Below are positions 9,305 to 19,368 of a DNA stretch of 26,846 nucleotides, piece by piece. The notes beneath the pieces are model-generated. The model was not told the origin of the DNA and did not search any database. It was given only the letters and a program-made list of their open reading frames with translations. Position 1 is the stretch's first letter. Each line of letters opens with the position of its first letter. Made by a program: the position numbers and the translations under genes. This DNA comes from Fennellomyces sp. T-0311 (lineage: Eukaryota; Mucoromycota; Mucoromycetes; Mucorales; Lichtheimiaceae). The stretch is taken from the NCBI GenBank assembly GCA_025266875.1, contig JALLLT010000120.1:1-26846 (forward strand), given 5' to 3'.

Positions 9305-10052
9305 ATGATCGTGAAAAAAAAATGAAGAAAACTGATGACTTTAAGTGAGAATTGGCGCGTATTTAAGCTTAACGTGCAACAAGATCTTTATTGAGCACTT
9401 CATACTGACTATTCAGTGATACGATATAACACACTTAGACTTGACAGCTCAATGACTTATGTATTTTTTGTATAACCCTAGTGACTCATGCGCATTCTCT
9501 TGTATAACCTCAGTGACTCATGCAGGCACAACTTGCCCACCCTTATCAGAACCTCAAAAAAACTATTCTGGCGGAGTCCCTGCTACAGTGGGGACTTGCG
9601 TCGGGGACGCACTGTGTAATCTACAAAATAATCACTTTTTATTATAAGCTTTTAAAATAATATTATTTTATCAATAAAAACACTTCTTTAACATTATATA
9701 AAAGAAAAAAAAACTTTTTTTGTAAACATGAACCAATTATTATTTAAGAAAAGAGTAATAGTACACTAGTTTTAACCAATCAGATGTTTAAAAAAAAAGA
9801 GAATGTATGTTTTGAGTCAGGCTCAAAATCACTCAAAGGCCATATTTGAGAAAATTAGCTGGCTCAAAGTCCACATTTGAGCAGAATGAGCTGGTTTAAA
9901 GGTGGTCATTGATCTGGCTCAAAATCGCTCAAATCAGCTCAAAGTCGGCCTTTGAGCCCAATTTTAGCCAGGCTAAAAATCATTTTAAGTGCAGTGAAAG
10001 AAAGCATGCTAGAATAGCAAGTTTAATGCTAGCGATGCTAGATAGATATCTG
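9305..10052. other. Intergenic stretch between Crypton and tRNA
   Basis: No gene is supported. It holds a 33-bp direct repeat (TTGTATAACC..AGTGACTCATGC at 9468-9491 and 9500-9523), a small hairpin near 9584-9616 (ACAGT ... GCGTC GGG GACGC ACTGT), an A/T-rich segment 9640-9800, and the GGCTCAAA cluster listed separately. Confidence 0.55.
9811..9980. repeat. GGCTCAAA motif cluster in both orientations
   Basis: At least five GCTCAAA and four TTTGAG(C) motifs are packed in 170 bp, including GGCTCAAAATCACTCAAA and GGCTCAAAATCGCTCAAA. This resembles transposon subterminal repeats or a decayed minisatellite; no partner terminus was seen. Confidence 0.45.
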
Positions 10053-10125
10053 GCTTGAGTAGCTCAGTTGGGAGAGCGTTAGACTGAAGATCTAAAGGTC
10101 ATGTGTTCAATCCACATCTCGAGCA
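10053..10125 (+). tRNA. tRNA-Phe (GAA)
   Basis: The full cloverleaf folds. Acceptor GCTTGAG (10053-10059) pairs with CTCGAGC (10118-10124), with one G-U pair. D arm GCTC/GAGC (10062-10077). Anticodon stem TTAGA/TCTAA with loop CTGAAGA, anticodon GAA at 10086-10088. T arm ATGTG/CACAT with loop TTCAATC. Discriminator A at 10125. There is no intron. The T loop reads TTCAATC rather than the commoner TTCGATC, which is tolerated. This is the only likely host gene in the window. Confidence 0.96.
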
Positions 10126-10135
10126 TAATGTCATC

Positions 10136-10140
10136 TTTTT
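10136..10140 (+). terminator. Pol III terminator of tRNA-Phe
   Basis: A TTTTT run 10 nt after the discriminator base. Confidence 0.7.
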
Positions 10141-10159
10141 AAGACTTACGTCTGATCAG

Positions 10160-10595
10160 TGTTGTAGTGTCATGTCACTTTTTGGCAGATGAACCGTAGC
10201 CAATAACAGAGAAAAGGTTTGAAAGAGAAGTCGTAAGATAATGTTTATTCTTTTAGACTGAAGGGATATTTATATATTTTCTAATGCTAATAAAATACTA
10301 CTGCGGCTTACTGCGGATTGCTGCGCATGATGTGGATAATGAATATGGGGTAACAATATAGAGAAGTACTGCGGTGAGCTGCAGCGACTGCGGAACAGCT
10401 TGTTGCTGCGCAACAACGATCATGGAAGAAGTATCCAAAAATGGAACAAAAGAAAGTCCGCCAGAATGGCTACGACAGTAGCCATCGTCATAGCCATTCT
10501 GGTAGGCTTCTTTGTATTTCTCTTTTTGGACAAGTCGTTCGTGGTATCTCTTTGTTGCACAGCAACGCGCTGTTGCACGAATATTACTCACAACA
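10160..10595 (-). repeat. Probable decayed solo LTR next to the tRNA
   Basis: It starts TGTTGTAG and ends CACAACA, a TG..CA unit with inverted ends. Read on the minus strand it has TATATAAATATCCC followed by AATAAACATTATCTTA, an LTR-like promoter and poly(A) arrangement shared with the better-defined solo LTR at 11301-11688 (AAGATAATGTTT is common to both). No 5-bp target duplication was found, so the boundaries are uncertain and it could be a recombinant or truncated copy. It starts 34 bp after the tRNA. Confidence 0.4.
10394..10574. repeat. Long imperfect inverted repeat (hairpin, arms about 80-88 bp)
   Basis: AACAGCTTGTTGCTGCGCAA at 10394 mirrors the segment ending at 10574, and the innermost arms GGCTACGA (10468-10475) and TCATAGCC (10488-10495) leave a 12-nt loop. 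Pairing is good near both ends (CAGAATGGCTA and GTTGCTG blocks) with gaps between. It lies in the U3 side of the LTR-like unit 10160-10595. Confidence 0.65.
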
Positions 10596-10667
10596 TGTTC
10601 ATCCCTTTTAGACCCCAGCATGACTTACACATATTCACCTTGCTATCCATATTACTTATACCATAGT

Positions 10668-11067
10668 TGTGGTGAACCACTACATATATGGACACAATGG
10701 AGATCGGTCAAACATCCATTCTAGCACATTCCATCAGACGAACACTCTGGAAGAGTACTGATGACTAAGATATGAACGGTATTACCTTACACCGGTTTCA
10801 AGGAAGCTGAATGATGTTCTACAGGACATGCACCTATCACAGAGTACATGGAGTCGATATCTGCCGTCGTTGGTAAAACATAAGACGAACACGCAACTCG
10901 ATACGTCCTCGACCAAGTATCATTTATCCAGGAACGGATATTAGAATCTCCAGTAAAAGATATAAAAGAGAGAGAGTTCATTCATAATAAAGGACATACA
11001 ATTATTCAGATTCTCAATGAATTCTGCTCTTGTTACCAATTTTACTTCTTATAACTCTCTCACCACA
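10668..11067 (+). repeat. Solo LTR of the Ty3-1 family (400 bp), + orientation
   Basis: It runs from TGTGGTGAACCACTACA to CTCTCTCACCACA and is flanked by perfect 5-bp duplications ATAGT (10663-10667 and 11068-11072). It is the reverse complement, with several substitutions, of the LTRs at 18926-19325 and 24426-24825. It arose by LTR-LTR recombination of a full element. It contains the TATAAAAGAGAGAG promoter motif. Its self-priming motif reads TCAATGAA, one base from the TCAACGAA of the intact element. Confidence 0.93.
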
Positions 11068-11300
11068 ATAGTCATTACATGCATTATTACAGATAATACT
11101 TTATTAGCTAGAATATATAAATATCCCCACTCCACCTACGCGTTTCCAAATTTTCATGGATGAGCACTGGGGAGTTCTACCCAGGTAAGTCCAAAAACGA
11201 GGCTGTGGCTTAACAACAGGTGGCTTATACCGGTGGCGGTTCCCTAGATGGCGGGACACATGAACGGTAACTCTTTAAACATCCATCACGACTTAATACA

Positions 11301-11688
11301 TGTGGTATCGCTTAATGAGAAAAAGGCTTTCAAAAGACGAGACCAAAAATAAGATAATGTTTTATTGAAGAGAACTACTCTCTATTTATAATGATGATGA
11401 GTCGGGACGGAGAAGATGAATACTTTTGTCTAATAGTCCAAAGATCCATGTTATCGCCGAGTCTCTAATGACCTTGCCGTTTAATGTTAATGAGGCCGAA
11501 GGTCATACAGAGCCTTAGTTAACGGAGTTGCCCTGCATGATCGGTAAAGCCGGATCAAGGTTGCACATGCAAGCGAATAAGGCAATCGATAACTGTACGG
11601 TTGTTGATGTCTCAATAACAACGGATATAAACAAGGACTAAGGAAAAGCATGTAACCATGGATAACGGTGTATGTCGGGAATACGACA
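11301..11688 (-). repeat. Solo LTR of a second family (388 bp), minus orientation
   Basis: It starts TGTGGTAT and ends ATACGACA (imperfect inverted ends) and is flanked by perfect 5-bp duplications ATACA (11296-11300 and 11689-11693). The minus strand carries TATAAATAGAGAG and a downstream AATAAAAC, marking orientation. It has no coding sequence and is distinct from the Ty3-1 LTR. Confidence 0.82.
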
Positions 11689-11693
11689 ATACA

Positions 11694-12105
11694 CGATCAA
11701 AAAACACCAAAAAAAGGAAAAACTGCATATTTATTTACTTTGTTACATAAATACGATGTACACTTGCCTCAAATTAGACAGCTGACATTAAAACAAGCAG
11801 TTGGCATATCTCTATAACAGTTAGTATGTAGCAACACTTACATTGTTCAACTGAGCGACTTGTACCATAGACTCTATAGTATCTGGATTCTGAGCAGCCG
11901 TGACGTGTGAGTTCGTGTATAGCTTGTGTAATATAAAAAAACAAAGTTTTGTTAAAGTGTATACATAATGAAAAGAGAAAAGAAAAGTGTATAGTGGAAA
12001 GAAACAAGAAAGTCTATAAAGAAACGAAAAGAAGTGGAAACATAAAAAAGATAAAGAGAGAGTAAACAAAATAAAGATGATAATGAAACTAAAAAGCAAG
12101 TAAGT
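11694..12105. other. Region downstream of MULE-2, no firm gene
   Basis: AT-rich with pyrimidine runs on the minus strand. A short minus-strand open segment near 11866-11920 (TAAQNPDTIESM) followed by a GT donor, a perfect TACTAAC branch motif (11820-11826 complement) and an AG acceptor at 11812-11813 could be an unassigned exon/intron pair. Otherwise nothing is supported. Confidence 0.35.
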
Positions 12106-14231
12106 CTATAAAGGATAGTACTGAGTGTATGGATGGACACCACGTGAGTTTCTTGAGCGTATATTCTCGTTGCGGTGTTGACGAACTCTTCTGACATATC
12201 CTTCAGTGTCATCACGTAGAAAGGCATCGTCGAATGTGCGTCGCTGGTTTGGTGGCAGCATCATTTGATAGCTAGCTACTTCTTCTTGTAGCTGAAGGCG
12301 TGCATCGTTTAACTGCTGCATTAACTGTTGATGCCGTTGATATGTTTGCAGCAAACTATCTTCCGATGTACCCGAACGGGTCCACAAGTCAGTCTCTTCA
12401 TCGTCAATGTCAGCATCTACTTCTATAGCATCTTCAGCCAGTCTATCGTCGTCATCGTCATCGATCACTATGACCTCATCTTCTTCGTCTGCAGCACCAT
12501 GGCTAGACAAGATGGGCGAATTATCTTCTTCCCTTCGAAACCCATCAACTGACAGGACATCAGCTTCTTGAGAAGCAATGAAATCCGTTGGTGTGTCTAT
12601 AAATAATTCACTCAGTACTTTGAATATCACTAATGTTAACCTATACTACAAAAGCCACGCACCATCTTCGAGAGGGCGAGCAGCATTTGTAGGTACATCG
12701 TCTACTGCTGTCGGAATATCGTCTTCAGTGCCCCGAGGCCAAGAAAGAGGGGAAAGCCGCATTAGCCTAAAGGGATACACTTGGATCTACATGTTAAACA
12801 TGTTAGGAAGAAGTTTTTCTCATGTATGTATAAGCGCACATATGTCTTCTTCAACATGCACATAAGGTGCAGTATCTTTGCGCTGGACATAGACATCCAG
12901 TGCACTGAAGAAATCCCATGATTGTCTTACTGTATCATTGTAAGGTTTGACAAGGTGCTTGCAGAGCATAAATCTGCTATTAATGAATGCAGGACAGCCG
13001 CAAGTAAAGTCCTCTATGGAGGGCATATACCGTTCGTCGGCGTCGGGCTCCTCTCTTTCATTGGGTCGTCGAAGCGTTTGCGTCAAAGTTTTCCATGACC
13101 TAGCAAACTCTTTCTCCCACTCCAATGCCTGGCGGCGATTCTGAACCTTGAGCTGAAAGTTGGCTCTTATCAGTGGAAGCTGTTGGTTGATGATTATATA
13201 TATTAACAGCTCGAGTCGTGGACGAGGGAAGTTCAAAAGAAAATCCCTCTTTAGCACTCGCCATTGTGCTTCTATCATCATCGTAGTTTTCGCCATCGGT
13301 ATGTTGTCAGGGCGACTGCTGCGAGCCCATCGATCCCACCATACACGGGCGTACCAGCAGTTGTACATATACGCCCACACATCAGGAAGATTGTGCCGAA
13401 CGCAAAAGCGATATAATTCGCGACCAGCATGCTGCCGCAGTTGATCTGCATTTTCACGACTAACTAAATCCAATATTAACAATGTATCCTATACCTACTA
13501 GATTCAACCGTTACAACGTACCACGTTGGAGTGGAATATGCGGGTGCATATGATAATGCTTTCGCACCATGGCTACAATTTGGTCGCGATGATCCAAATT
13601 CGGGCAAATTTTTCCACTACGGTCTGATCGTGGAACAAAGCGCAAAGAAACGAATGGGAATTGCTCGCGAGCATCTGCTGCATTGTAGCGCGGATCGACT
13701 CTTTTGTCTTCACCTAATCGTAGCTTTACTGCTCGTTGAATATGCCAGAGACATAGGCGCAGTGGATGGCGACCAAACACAGTTTCAATTGCATTGATTT
13801 GGCCGCGATCCTTGTCCGAAAAGATGAAATATGGGGCAAATCCATGAGTCTGTAGACTACGGAAAAAGCGTCGTATCATCTCCTGGCGCGAGGGTGCTCT
13901 TTCGTGCTCTGGAACGACGCCATCATTAACACCGAGAAGCATATAAGTGATGGGGAATCCGCATTCATTAAAATTGGCAACAACGCTGAAGAGTTTGTAT
14001 CCCATTCTATTCGTCTTATATGTCGAATCGACATGGAACTCGCGTACCAAAGGGGATGCACATGCCGAAACAAAAAACTCGGTGACAAAACCGAAACCAA
14101 TAACACCACCATAATTTTGATAAAGAATCTGTTTTTTATTCATCATAAATATTCATAGAATCTTTATCTTTGTCTACCATTTTTGTTGCATAGTAATCAT
14201 TGCAAAGAAAGCTATGGTCATGCACATATGG
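12106..14231 (-). pseudogene. MULE transposase (MULE-2): DDE core, SWIM finger, acidic C-terminus; 5' part absent
   Basis: Minus-strand exons: about 14231-14178, intron 14129-14177 (49 nt, tentative), 14128-13523 ending at G13522, intron 13464-13521, 13463 to about 12830, an unresolved intron, about 12790-12663, intron 12597-12662, 12596-12106. DDE residues: Asp in HVDSTYKTN, Asp in IFSDKDRG, Glu in MIEAQWRVLK, with CLWHIQRA typical of the MULE fold. The SWIM finger is CGCPAFINSRFMLCKH (CxCx10CxH). The C-terminal exon is Asp/Glu-rich and then Gln-rich. At the third junction (donor GTGCGC, branch CTAAC, acceptor ATGTAG) the best splice puts the next exon out of frame, so a 1-nt lesion or an unseen splice choice exists. 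The N-terminal DNA-binding region is missing at the border with the Ty3-2 LTR. Cut-and-paste DNA transposase by family. Confidence 0.85.
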
Positions 14232-14235
14232 TTAT

Positions 14236-14655
14236 TGTTGTATCCAACATGAACACACCCTAACAAGCTTCTTTGTCATCTATGCTGTCCGTCAGCGAAT
14301 AAGAGCTTTCCATCCTTACCGCCACTTCCCACTTCCGACATCGGAACGTTGAGCTTCATGCTTACCAAATACTCAGCCAATCAGGTTACTCATAGACACG
14401 ACCTTCCGGTCAACGCATCTCTTCACGGATATGCTCTGTCAGCATTCATCCTATCAATCATCACGATCCGTAACTGCTCAATGATAATAAGGTTGACATT
14501 ACACATCACTCACGGAAGCACCGGCTTAAGGAAATCCCATCATGGATAAGCATTTATTATAAATAGAGAGAGCAAAACATATGAAATAAATCAGTGACCT
14601 TTTTGAGTCTCGTTGACACATTTGTCTTTTACACTTGCTTCTCTCTGATTTAACA
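14236..14655 (+). repeat. 5' LTR of truncated Ty3-type element (Ty3-2), about 420 bp
   Basis: The ends TGTTGTATCC ... TTTAACA were inferred from the TG..CA rule and from analogy with Ty3-1: the LTR is followed by a T7 run and the gag ATG comes 46 nt later (44 nt in Ty3-1). TATAAATA (14558-14565) is followed by GAGAGAG, as in Ty3-1. TCGTTGA at 14610-14616 is complementary to TCAACGA at 14662-14668 just inside the LTR. No second LTR lies in the window, so the left boundary is unproven. Confidence 0.55.
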
Positions 14656-14668
14656 TTTTTTTCAACGA
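14656..14668 (+). promoter_or_regulatory. Putative self-priming primer-binding site of Ty3-2
   Basis: A T7 run followed by CAACGA directly after the LTR end. TCAACGA (14662-14668) is the exact complement of TCGTTGA in the LTR, 52 nt after the first base of the TATA box. There is no TGG-type start expected of tRNA primer sites. Confidence 0.5.
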
Positions 14669-14701
14669 ATTCTCGTCTGATCTTATTTCTATCCATTTAC
14701 C

Positions 14702-17065
14702 ATGTCTCACCAACCTACTACTTCCAACGCCTCCGAAACTGGTTCCGTTCCTCAGCAACCCGGTATCCAAGCTACCACTGCCAACTCCCAGCAAGATTCC
14801 TTGGATCTCGAAATGCAAGACCCAGCCACGTCAAGCGGTGATCGCTCGCCCATCGAGCACGCGCAAGAAGCTGTTGACCGTGCCACCCAAAACCTGATCC
14901 ATTGGGCTATCCAGCTGTCTCGTACGGATCTTCCGCTGGAGCAGCTCCAACTGGCACTGGCTCGACATGATCTGGCCGATCGTTCCTTGGCGTCCCTTCA
15001 GGCAAGCCTGCAAAAGTTGACTGCTGAGTCCCAGCCAGCAACTCCTATCCCGGCTCCAAATGCCACCAACTGCCTTGTTGTGCCCTCGGACCTACCTCTC
15101 CTTCAATGGGCCGGCAACGTATCCAACCGCACCAGGCCTATTTTTGCCTCCGTGCAAGAGTGTCTCGACCGGTTCGAAGACATCGTCGAATCGTACGCGC
15201 AAGACTTGGACTCTGCCTGGTGCCGTCTCCTTCCCCGCATGTTGTCTTCGGATCAACGCTCCTGGTTCGTTGACCACCTCAAGTACCATGCCTCTTTGCC
15301 TTGGTCGTTCGCCCGCAAGACCATCGTCAACAAGTATGGCATCCAAGATGCTGAGCGCCAGGCACAACACATGCAAGAACTGGTGAACATGCACATGCAG
15401 CGCAACGAGTTGGTCGAGTCGTACACCGATCGATTCCACAAGGTTCGCCACGAGGCAGGTTGTGAGGACAGCCACATCATCGCCACCATCTTCACCAACT
15501 CCCTGCTTCTGGAGCTCCAGCAGCATGTGAGCCTTGGGCAAGCTCACTTGTCCGCTGACCAGCGTGCCTCCACTGACCAAGCCGCCAAACTGGCCCGCAA
15601 CCTGTATGGCAAGGTCGTGCTCTCGCAGCACAGCAAGCAAGCCGCCGCCTATGACTCTGCTGTCAACAACAAAGGCAAGGCTGTCAAGAGGTCCGCGCCC
15701 TCCGAGCGCAACAACAAGAAGTTTTGCCAGACCCATGGCCACTGCTATCATTCGACCGAGGAGTGTCGCAAGCCTGACCCCGCGCTCAAGGTTCGCACTT
15801 CGGGTGCAAAAGTTTCGAAGCATGCTGCTTTATCGTCTTCTGGTTCTGGTTCAGGTTCGCATGCTGGTTCGTCATCTTCCGCCTCAGGAAACCTTTGCTT
15901 CCGCTGCAAAGCACCTTGGTCTCCGGACCATGCGTGCAAGGTTAACCACATGGCAATTCGATCAGCAACTCTTCTCCTCGAAGAAAATGCCACCACAACA
16001 CCAGTCACACCACCACCTGCTCCTGCCACTTCTGCGCTTCCTGTTTCGGGCGATTCGCCCATCAACCCTGCTTCCGTGGCTCCTGGGCCATCACCACCAC
16101 CATCACTCGCTACCAATGTAGCTTCGTCCTCGTCGTCCGCGACACCTGAGGACATCGTCATGTCCGATGTGGAGCCCGACCTCCGCAACGTCTCCTCGCA
16201 GTGTAAGCCTTCTACAGAGCTTGTGAAACATTCTTTCATAAACACTAAATCTTTTTACACCTGTCTGTCTATTCAAAACAGAAACACCTTCGGCTTTGTC
16301 GATTCCGGTGCTACGTTTAGCGCAATCAGTCCTTCCTTGGCCTCTCGTCTTGGTCTTTTGATTACGCCATCCGTTGGCAAGATTGGTCTCGCGGCCCCCG
16401 GGCTACAGATAGATAGAATTGGATCCGTCCAAATAAAGATTTCTCATAACGGCTACACTACTGTTCACACTTTCGAAGTCATGGACTTCAATGCTGATGC
16501 TGATATTTCTATCGGTGCTGATCTTATGCCTCACATTGGTATCTACTTGCAAGGTCTCACCTATTGCTGGCACAAACCCAACAGACCTTTAGCTCCGGCT
16601 ACTACTTTCTTGCATGAGCCTAGCAATTCTCCAGCAGGCACTCCTGAAGAACATGCAAAATTCGTTGCTGCATTACAACCTTTACTTGATGCAAATGCTG
16701 CTATTCCTCGTACAGCATCTTGTCTACTTCCTGAAGCTATGCTCTATATTCCTACCAAGGAAGGCGAAACAGCCTATAGACGGCAATACCCCTTACCCGA
16801 TAAGGCAATGCCGGCAATTCGGGAACAGATCAACAAATGGATCGATGACGGCGTTGTTGTTCCTGCACCTCCAGGCAACACTTTTAACAACCCTCTTACC
16901 TTCGTTCCTAAGCGTGATTCCTCTGGGAACATCAAATCCTTAAGAATTTGTCTTGACCCACGCAGACTTAACGCCATTAGTGAAGTCTCAAGATACTCGA
17001 TTCCGCTTATCAAGGATATTTTCAGAAAGAGAGTCACTAGTGACGCACCAAAATTTGACCAGTGA
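14702..17065 (+). pseudogene. Ty3-2 gag-protease-RT polyprotein, truncated inside reverse transcriptase
   Basis: One frame of 787 codons. A Ser/Gln-rich N-terminus and coiled-coil-like region are followed by a retrotransposon Gag capsid region (about residues 140-320). Next come a CHHC motif CQTHGHCYHSTEEC (C342, H345, H350, C355), a CX2CX7HXC motif at 399-412, and an aspartic protease with DSGA (D534) and IGADLMP. The start of RT follows (RRQYPLP, WIDDGVVVPA, LRICLDPRRLNA, YSIPLIKDIF). The frame leaves homology at about 17023-17032, before the first catalytic Asp of RT, and its last ten or so codons belong to the adjacent repeat array. RT palm, RNase H and integrase are absent, so the element is dead or split by an insertion whose other side lies outside the window. 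Gag is related to, but clearly different from, that of Ty3-1. Confidence 0.88.
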
Positions 17066-17720
17066 TGCACCAAAATCGCCAGGCAGCTTAGTAACCATTT
17101 GCGTAACTCTTGTTCCTTTTTGAGACCACTGCGCACCAAAATGATTAAAGCTGCTTTTGTTATAAGAACATAAAGATTTTTGGTGTACCAGAAAGCTAAT
17201 GGTGGGTACTGTATGAGGCAATAATAGTATACAGTAGGTATGGGAACTTTTTGTATATTTCACAGGTGAAGTAAATTTGAGACGAGCGACGCACCAAAAA
17301 AATGTTACACACTCTCCGTGCCAAAAATGGACGAGCCGCGCACCAAAAAAAAATTACCTGCACCAGGTTAGCTAAAGTGAAATGAGCCATGCACTGAAAG
17401 TAGAGAGAGGAACTCAAATGAGATATAACAAGTCATGCACCAAAAATTATCAGCTACATAACTTGAATGAGGATGAGTTATGTACCTAGAAAGTGAGACG
17501 AGCGACGCACCAAAAAACGTTACACAGCTACGCCAAGGATGAACCAGCCACACAGACGAGCGATGCACCAAAAAAAAATGTTACACACACTCTGTGCCAA
17601 ATATTGATGAGCCACGCATCATTGAAAGTGAGATGAGCAATGCAATAAAAAGTGTCACACACACTTAAGAGTAGTAACCGATGAGTTACACGTCAAACTC
17701 TCAATAGGCACATTGCACCA
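17033..17720 (+). repeat. Degenerate array centred on GCACCAAAA
   Basis: Eight exact GCACCAAAA cores, all on the + strand, start at 17045, 17067, 17133, 17291, 17340, 17437, 17507 and 17565, with further decayed versions. A longer unit, AGACGAGCGACGCACCAAAAAA then GTTACACA, is seen near 17280, 17495 and 17554. Spacing is irregular (22-158 bp). The array starts at the palindrome GTCACTAGTGAC (17033-17044), next to the point where Ty3-2 breaks off. No coding is apparent. It may be the terminal region of the MULE whose gene ends at 17919. Confidence 0.7.
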
Positions 17721-17918
17721 AGAATGAATAAGACGAGTTCGTTCATATATATTATGAGTAAAAATTTCAATAATAATTGTACTGCTGATATAATATATAC
17801 TTTAGTTGATGGTGCATGAAAGAATAAATAAAAAAAGTAAGATATGTAAAAGAAAAAAGTAAATATGTAAAAAGTAATACTAGTATATACATAAGAAAGT
17901 ATGTGCAGAGTACAATTT
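17721..17918. other. AT-rich 3' flank of the OTU/RTC4 gene
   Basis: Low-complexity A/T-rich sequence between the repeat array and the stop codon of the minus-strand gene; AATAAA-like strings occur. No gene is supported. Confidence 0.5.
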
Positions 17919-18925
17919 TCAGGATTCAAACATGTAAGTTCCGTATGTACTACTTGTAACGAGGACCTCGATAGCAGTCAACTCATCTACATTTCTATCC
18001 TGTTGTATCAGTCGCATGATCACCTCCGGGACAAGTATGTTAATGATATATGTGTGTGGCTGGCGTGGAGATGCTGTAGAGTCTGACAAAATTGTCAGCC
18101 TTGGTGACACCAGCATTGAAGTAAGAATCTCCATGATTTCTTCTTTTCCTTTCGGTCCATAATAGCCATGCTACAGAGGTCATATAATATTCAGATTGTT
18201 AATACCATCATATAGTCACCGAGCTCATACTATATAATATACTAACTGGATATGCATTCGAAGTTTCTAAAAACGAAGAGAAGGCCTCTGCCCGCGTTTT
18301 TGTAGAAAACCAAGACATCATGCCGAAGTCAATAATCTTGAATATACTCCGAGTTTTGCCTTTAATAATCTTGGTTATATCTGGGAGTAATTTGGTAACG
18401 CGATCTTCAACTTGTTCCCAATTGATAGTGGCTGGATAGTTGTGCTTTTCTCCCATTGGTTTGTATACCAACTCTCTTCTGTGGATCCTGCAGAATCTCT
18501 GTCGTTCCTTTTCGCTAATAGGGCGATCCCGGAATATGTCCTGCATGGCCATCTTTAAAAATACACCTTCTAAAGGCCTCTTTTTGAGATTTATGTTCCT
18601 TTGGTTCCTGATGCGCAGTGCTTCCCATTGTGGCTCCTGGAATTTCTTGTTGAGAGCATCCAACTTGTCTAGTTCCCTTTGAATTACTTCTGGTATTAAA
18701 TAATTTACCACCGAGGCGTTGTGGTCATATAATGGCTCCTTGCAAAATGGACATCGCCGTTTATCTACAGATTGGATTCAAGCGCATCGGGATTACTGGT
18801 TCTGGAAAGTATGTAGTATGCTTTTCAGTTAATTACCTTCAGCTTTTGTTTCGGATTCGCTATCACTTGCTTCATCGATTGCAGTCTTCAGTGCATCGAC
18901 AATGTCGGGATCCAGCGTTTCTATG
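17919..18925 (-). pseudogene. 3' part of disrupted MULE-type gene: zinc ribbon and RTC4-like domain
   Basis: This is the continuation of the gene at 24826-26376, separated by the Ty3-1 insertion; removing the element and one CTATG copy restores the frame. Exons: 18925-18837, intron 18765-18836 (72 nt), 18764-18247, intron 18171-18246 (76 nt), 18170-17919 with TGA at 17919-17921. The second exon begins RRCPFCKEPLYDH (a Cys pair at 18751-18753 and 18742-18744, like a zinc ribbon). Helical sequence follows, then FCRIHRRELVYKP and YPATINWEQVEDRVTKL. The last exon starts HGYYGPKGKEEIM and continues with VLVPEV-like helices. This order matches my recollection of the fungal RTC4-like domain (PF14474); the role of that domain is not well known. 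The coding is otherwise open, so disruption is recent. Confidence 0.65.
18921..18925. repeat. Left target-site duplication of Ty3-1
   Basis: CTATG, exactly repeated at 24826-24830. Five base pairs is the usual duplication of Ty3-type integrases. Confidence 0.95.
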
Positions 18926-19325
18926 TGTGGTGAGAGAGTTATTAGAGATAGAATAGGTAACAAGAATAGAATTCGTTGAGAATCTGAATAATTGTATGTC
19001 CTTTATTATGGATGAACTCTCTCTCTTTTATATCTTTTACTGGAGATTCTAATATCCGTTCCTGGATAAATGATACTTGGTCGAGGACGTATCGGGTTGC
19101 GTTTTCATCTTACGTTTTACCGACGACGGCAGCTATCGACTCCGTGTACTCTGTGATAGGTGCATGTCCTGTAGAACATCATTCAGCTTCCTTGAAACCG
19201 GTGTAAGGTAATACCGTTCATATCTTAGTCATCAATACTCTTCCAGAGTGTTCGTCTGATGGAATGTGCTAGAATGGATGTTTGACCGATCTCCATTGTG
19301 TGCATACATGTAGTGGTTCACCACA
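18926..19325 (-). repeat. 3' LTR of Ty3-1 (400 bp)
   Basis: Ends TGTGGTGAGAGAG / GGTTCACCACA on the + strand. It is identical to 24426-24825 except at 19199. On the minus strand it carries TATAAAAG and AATAAA (complement at 19002-19007) for promoter and 3'-end formation. Confidence 0.95.
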
Positions 19326-19338
19326 TTACCCCCTGCCA
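19326..19338 (-). promoter_or_regulatory. Polypurine tract of Ty3-1
   Basis: On the minus strand GGCAGGGGGTAA directly precedes the TGTGGTG start of the 3' LTR. This is the expected position for plus-strand DNA priming. Confidence 0.75.
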
Positions 19339-19368
19339 GGTTCAAACATCATTCTCTTAAGCGTATGC

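Noticed and set aside
10787..10981. 64-codon open frame repeated at 19012, 24512 and 26464
   Set aside because: It is part of the LTR sequence itself (promoter and R region), conserved because the LTRs are recent copies, not because it encodes a protein.
12900..12980. Possible third tRNA-like or snRNA structure around the MULE-2 SWIM exon
   Set aside because: No cloverleaf or box motifs could be formed; the sequence is clearly coding on the minus strand.
15092..15823. 243-codon open frame on the minus strand
   Set aside because: Antisense of Ty3-2 gag, whose sense frame has capsid and zinc motifs.
17033..17720. CRISPR-like array
   Set aside because: Repeat cores are only 9 bp, spacing is irregular, flanking sequence is degenerate, and the context is eukaryotic.
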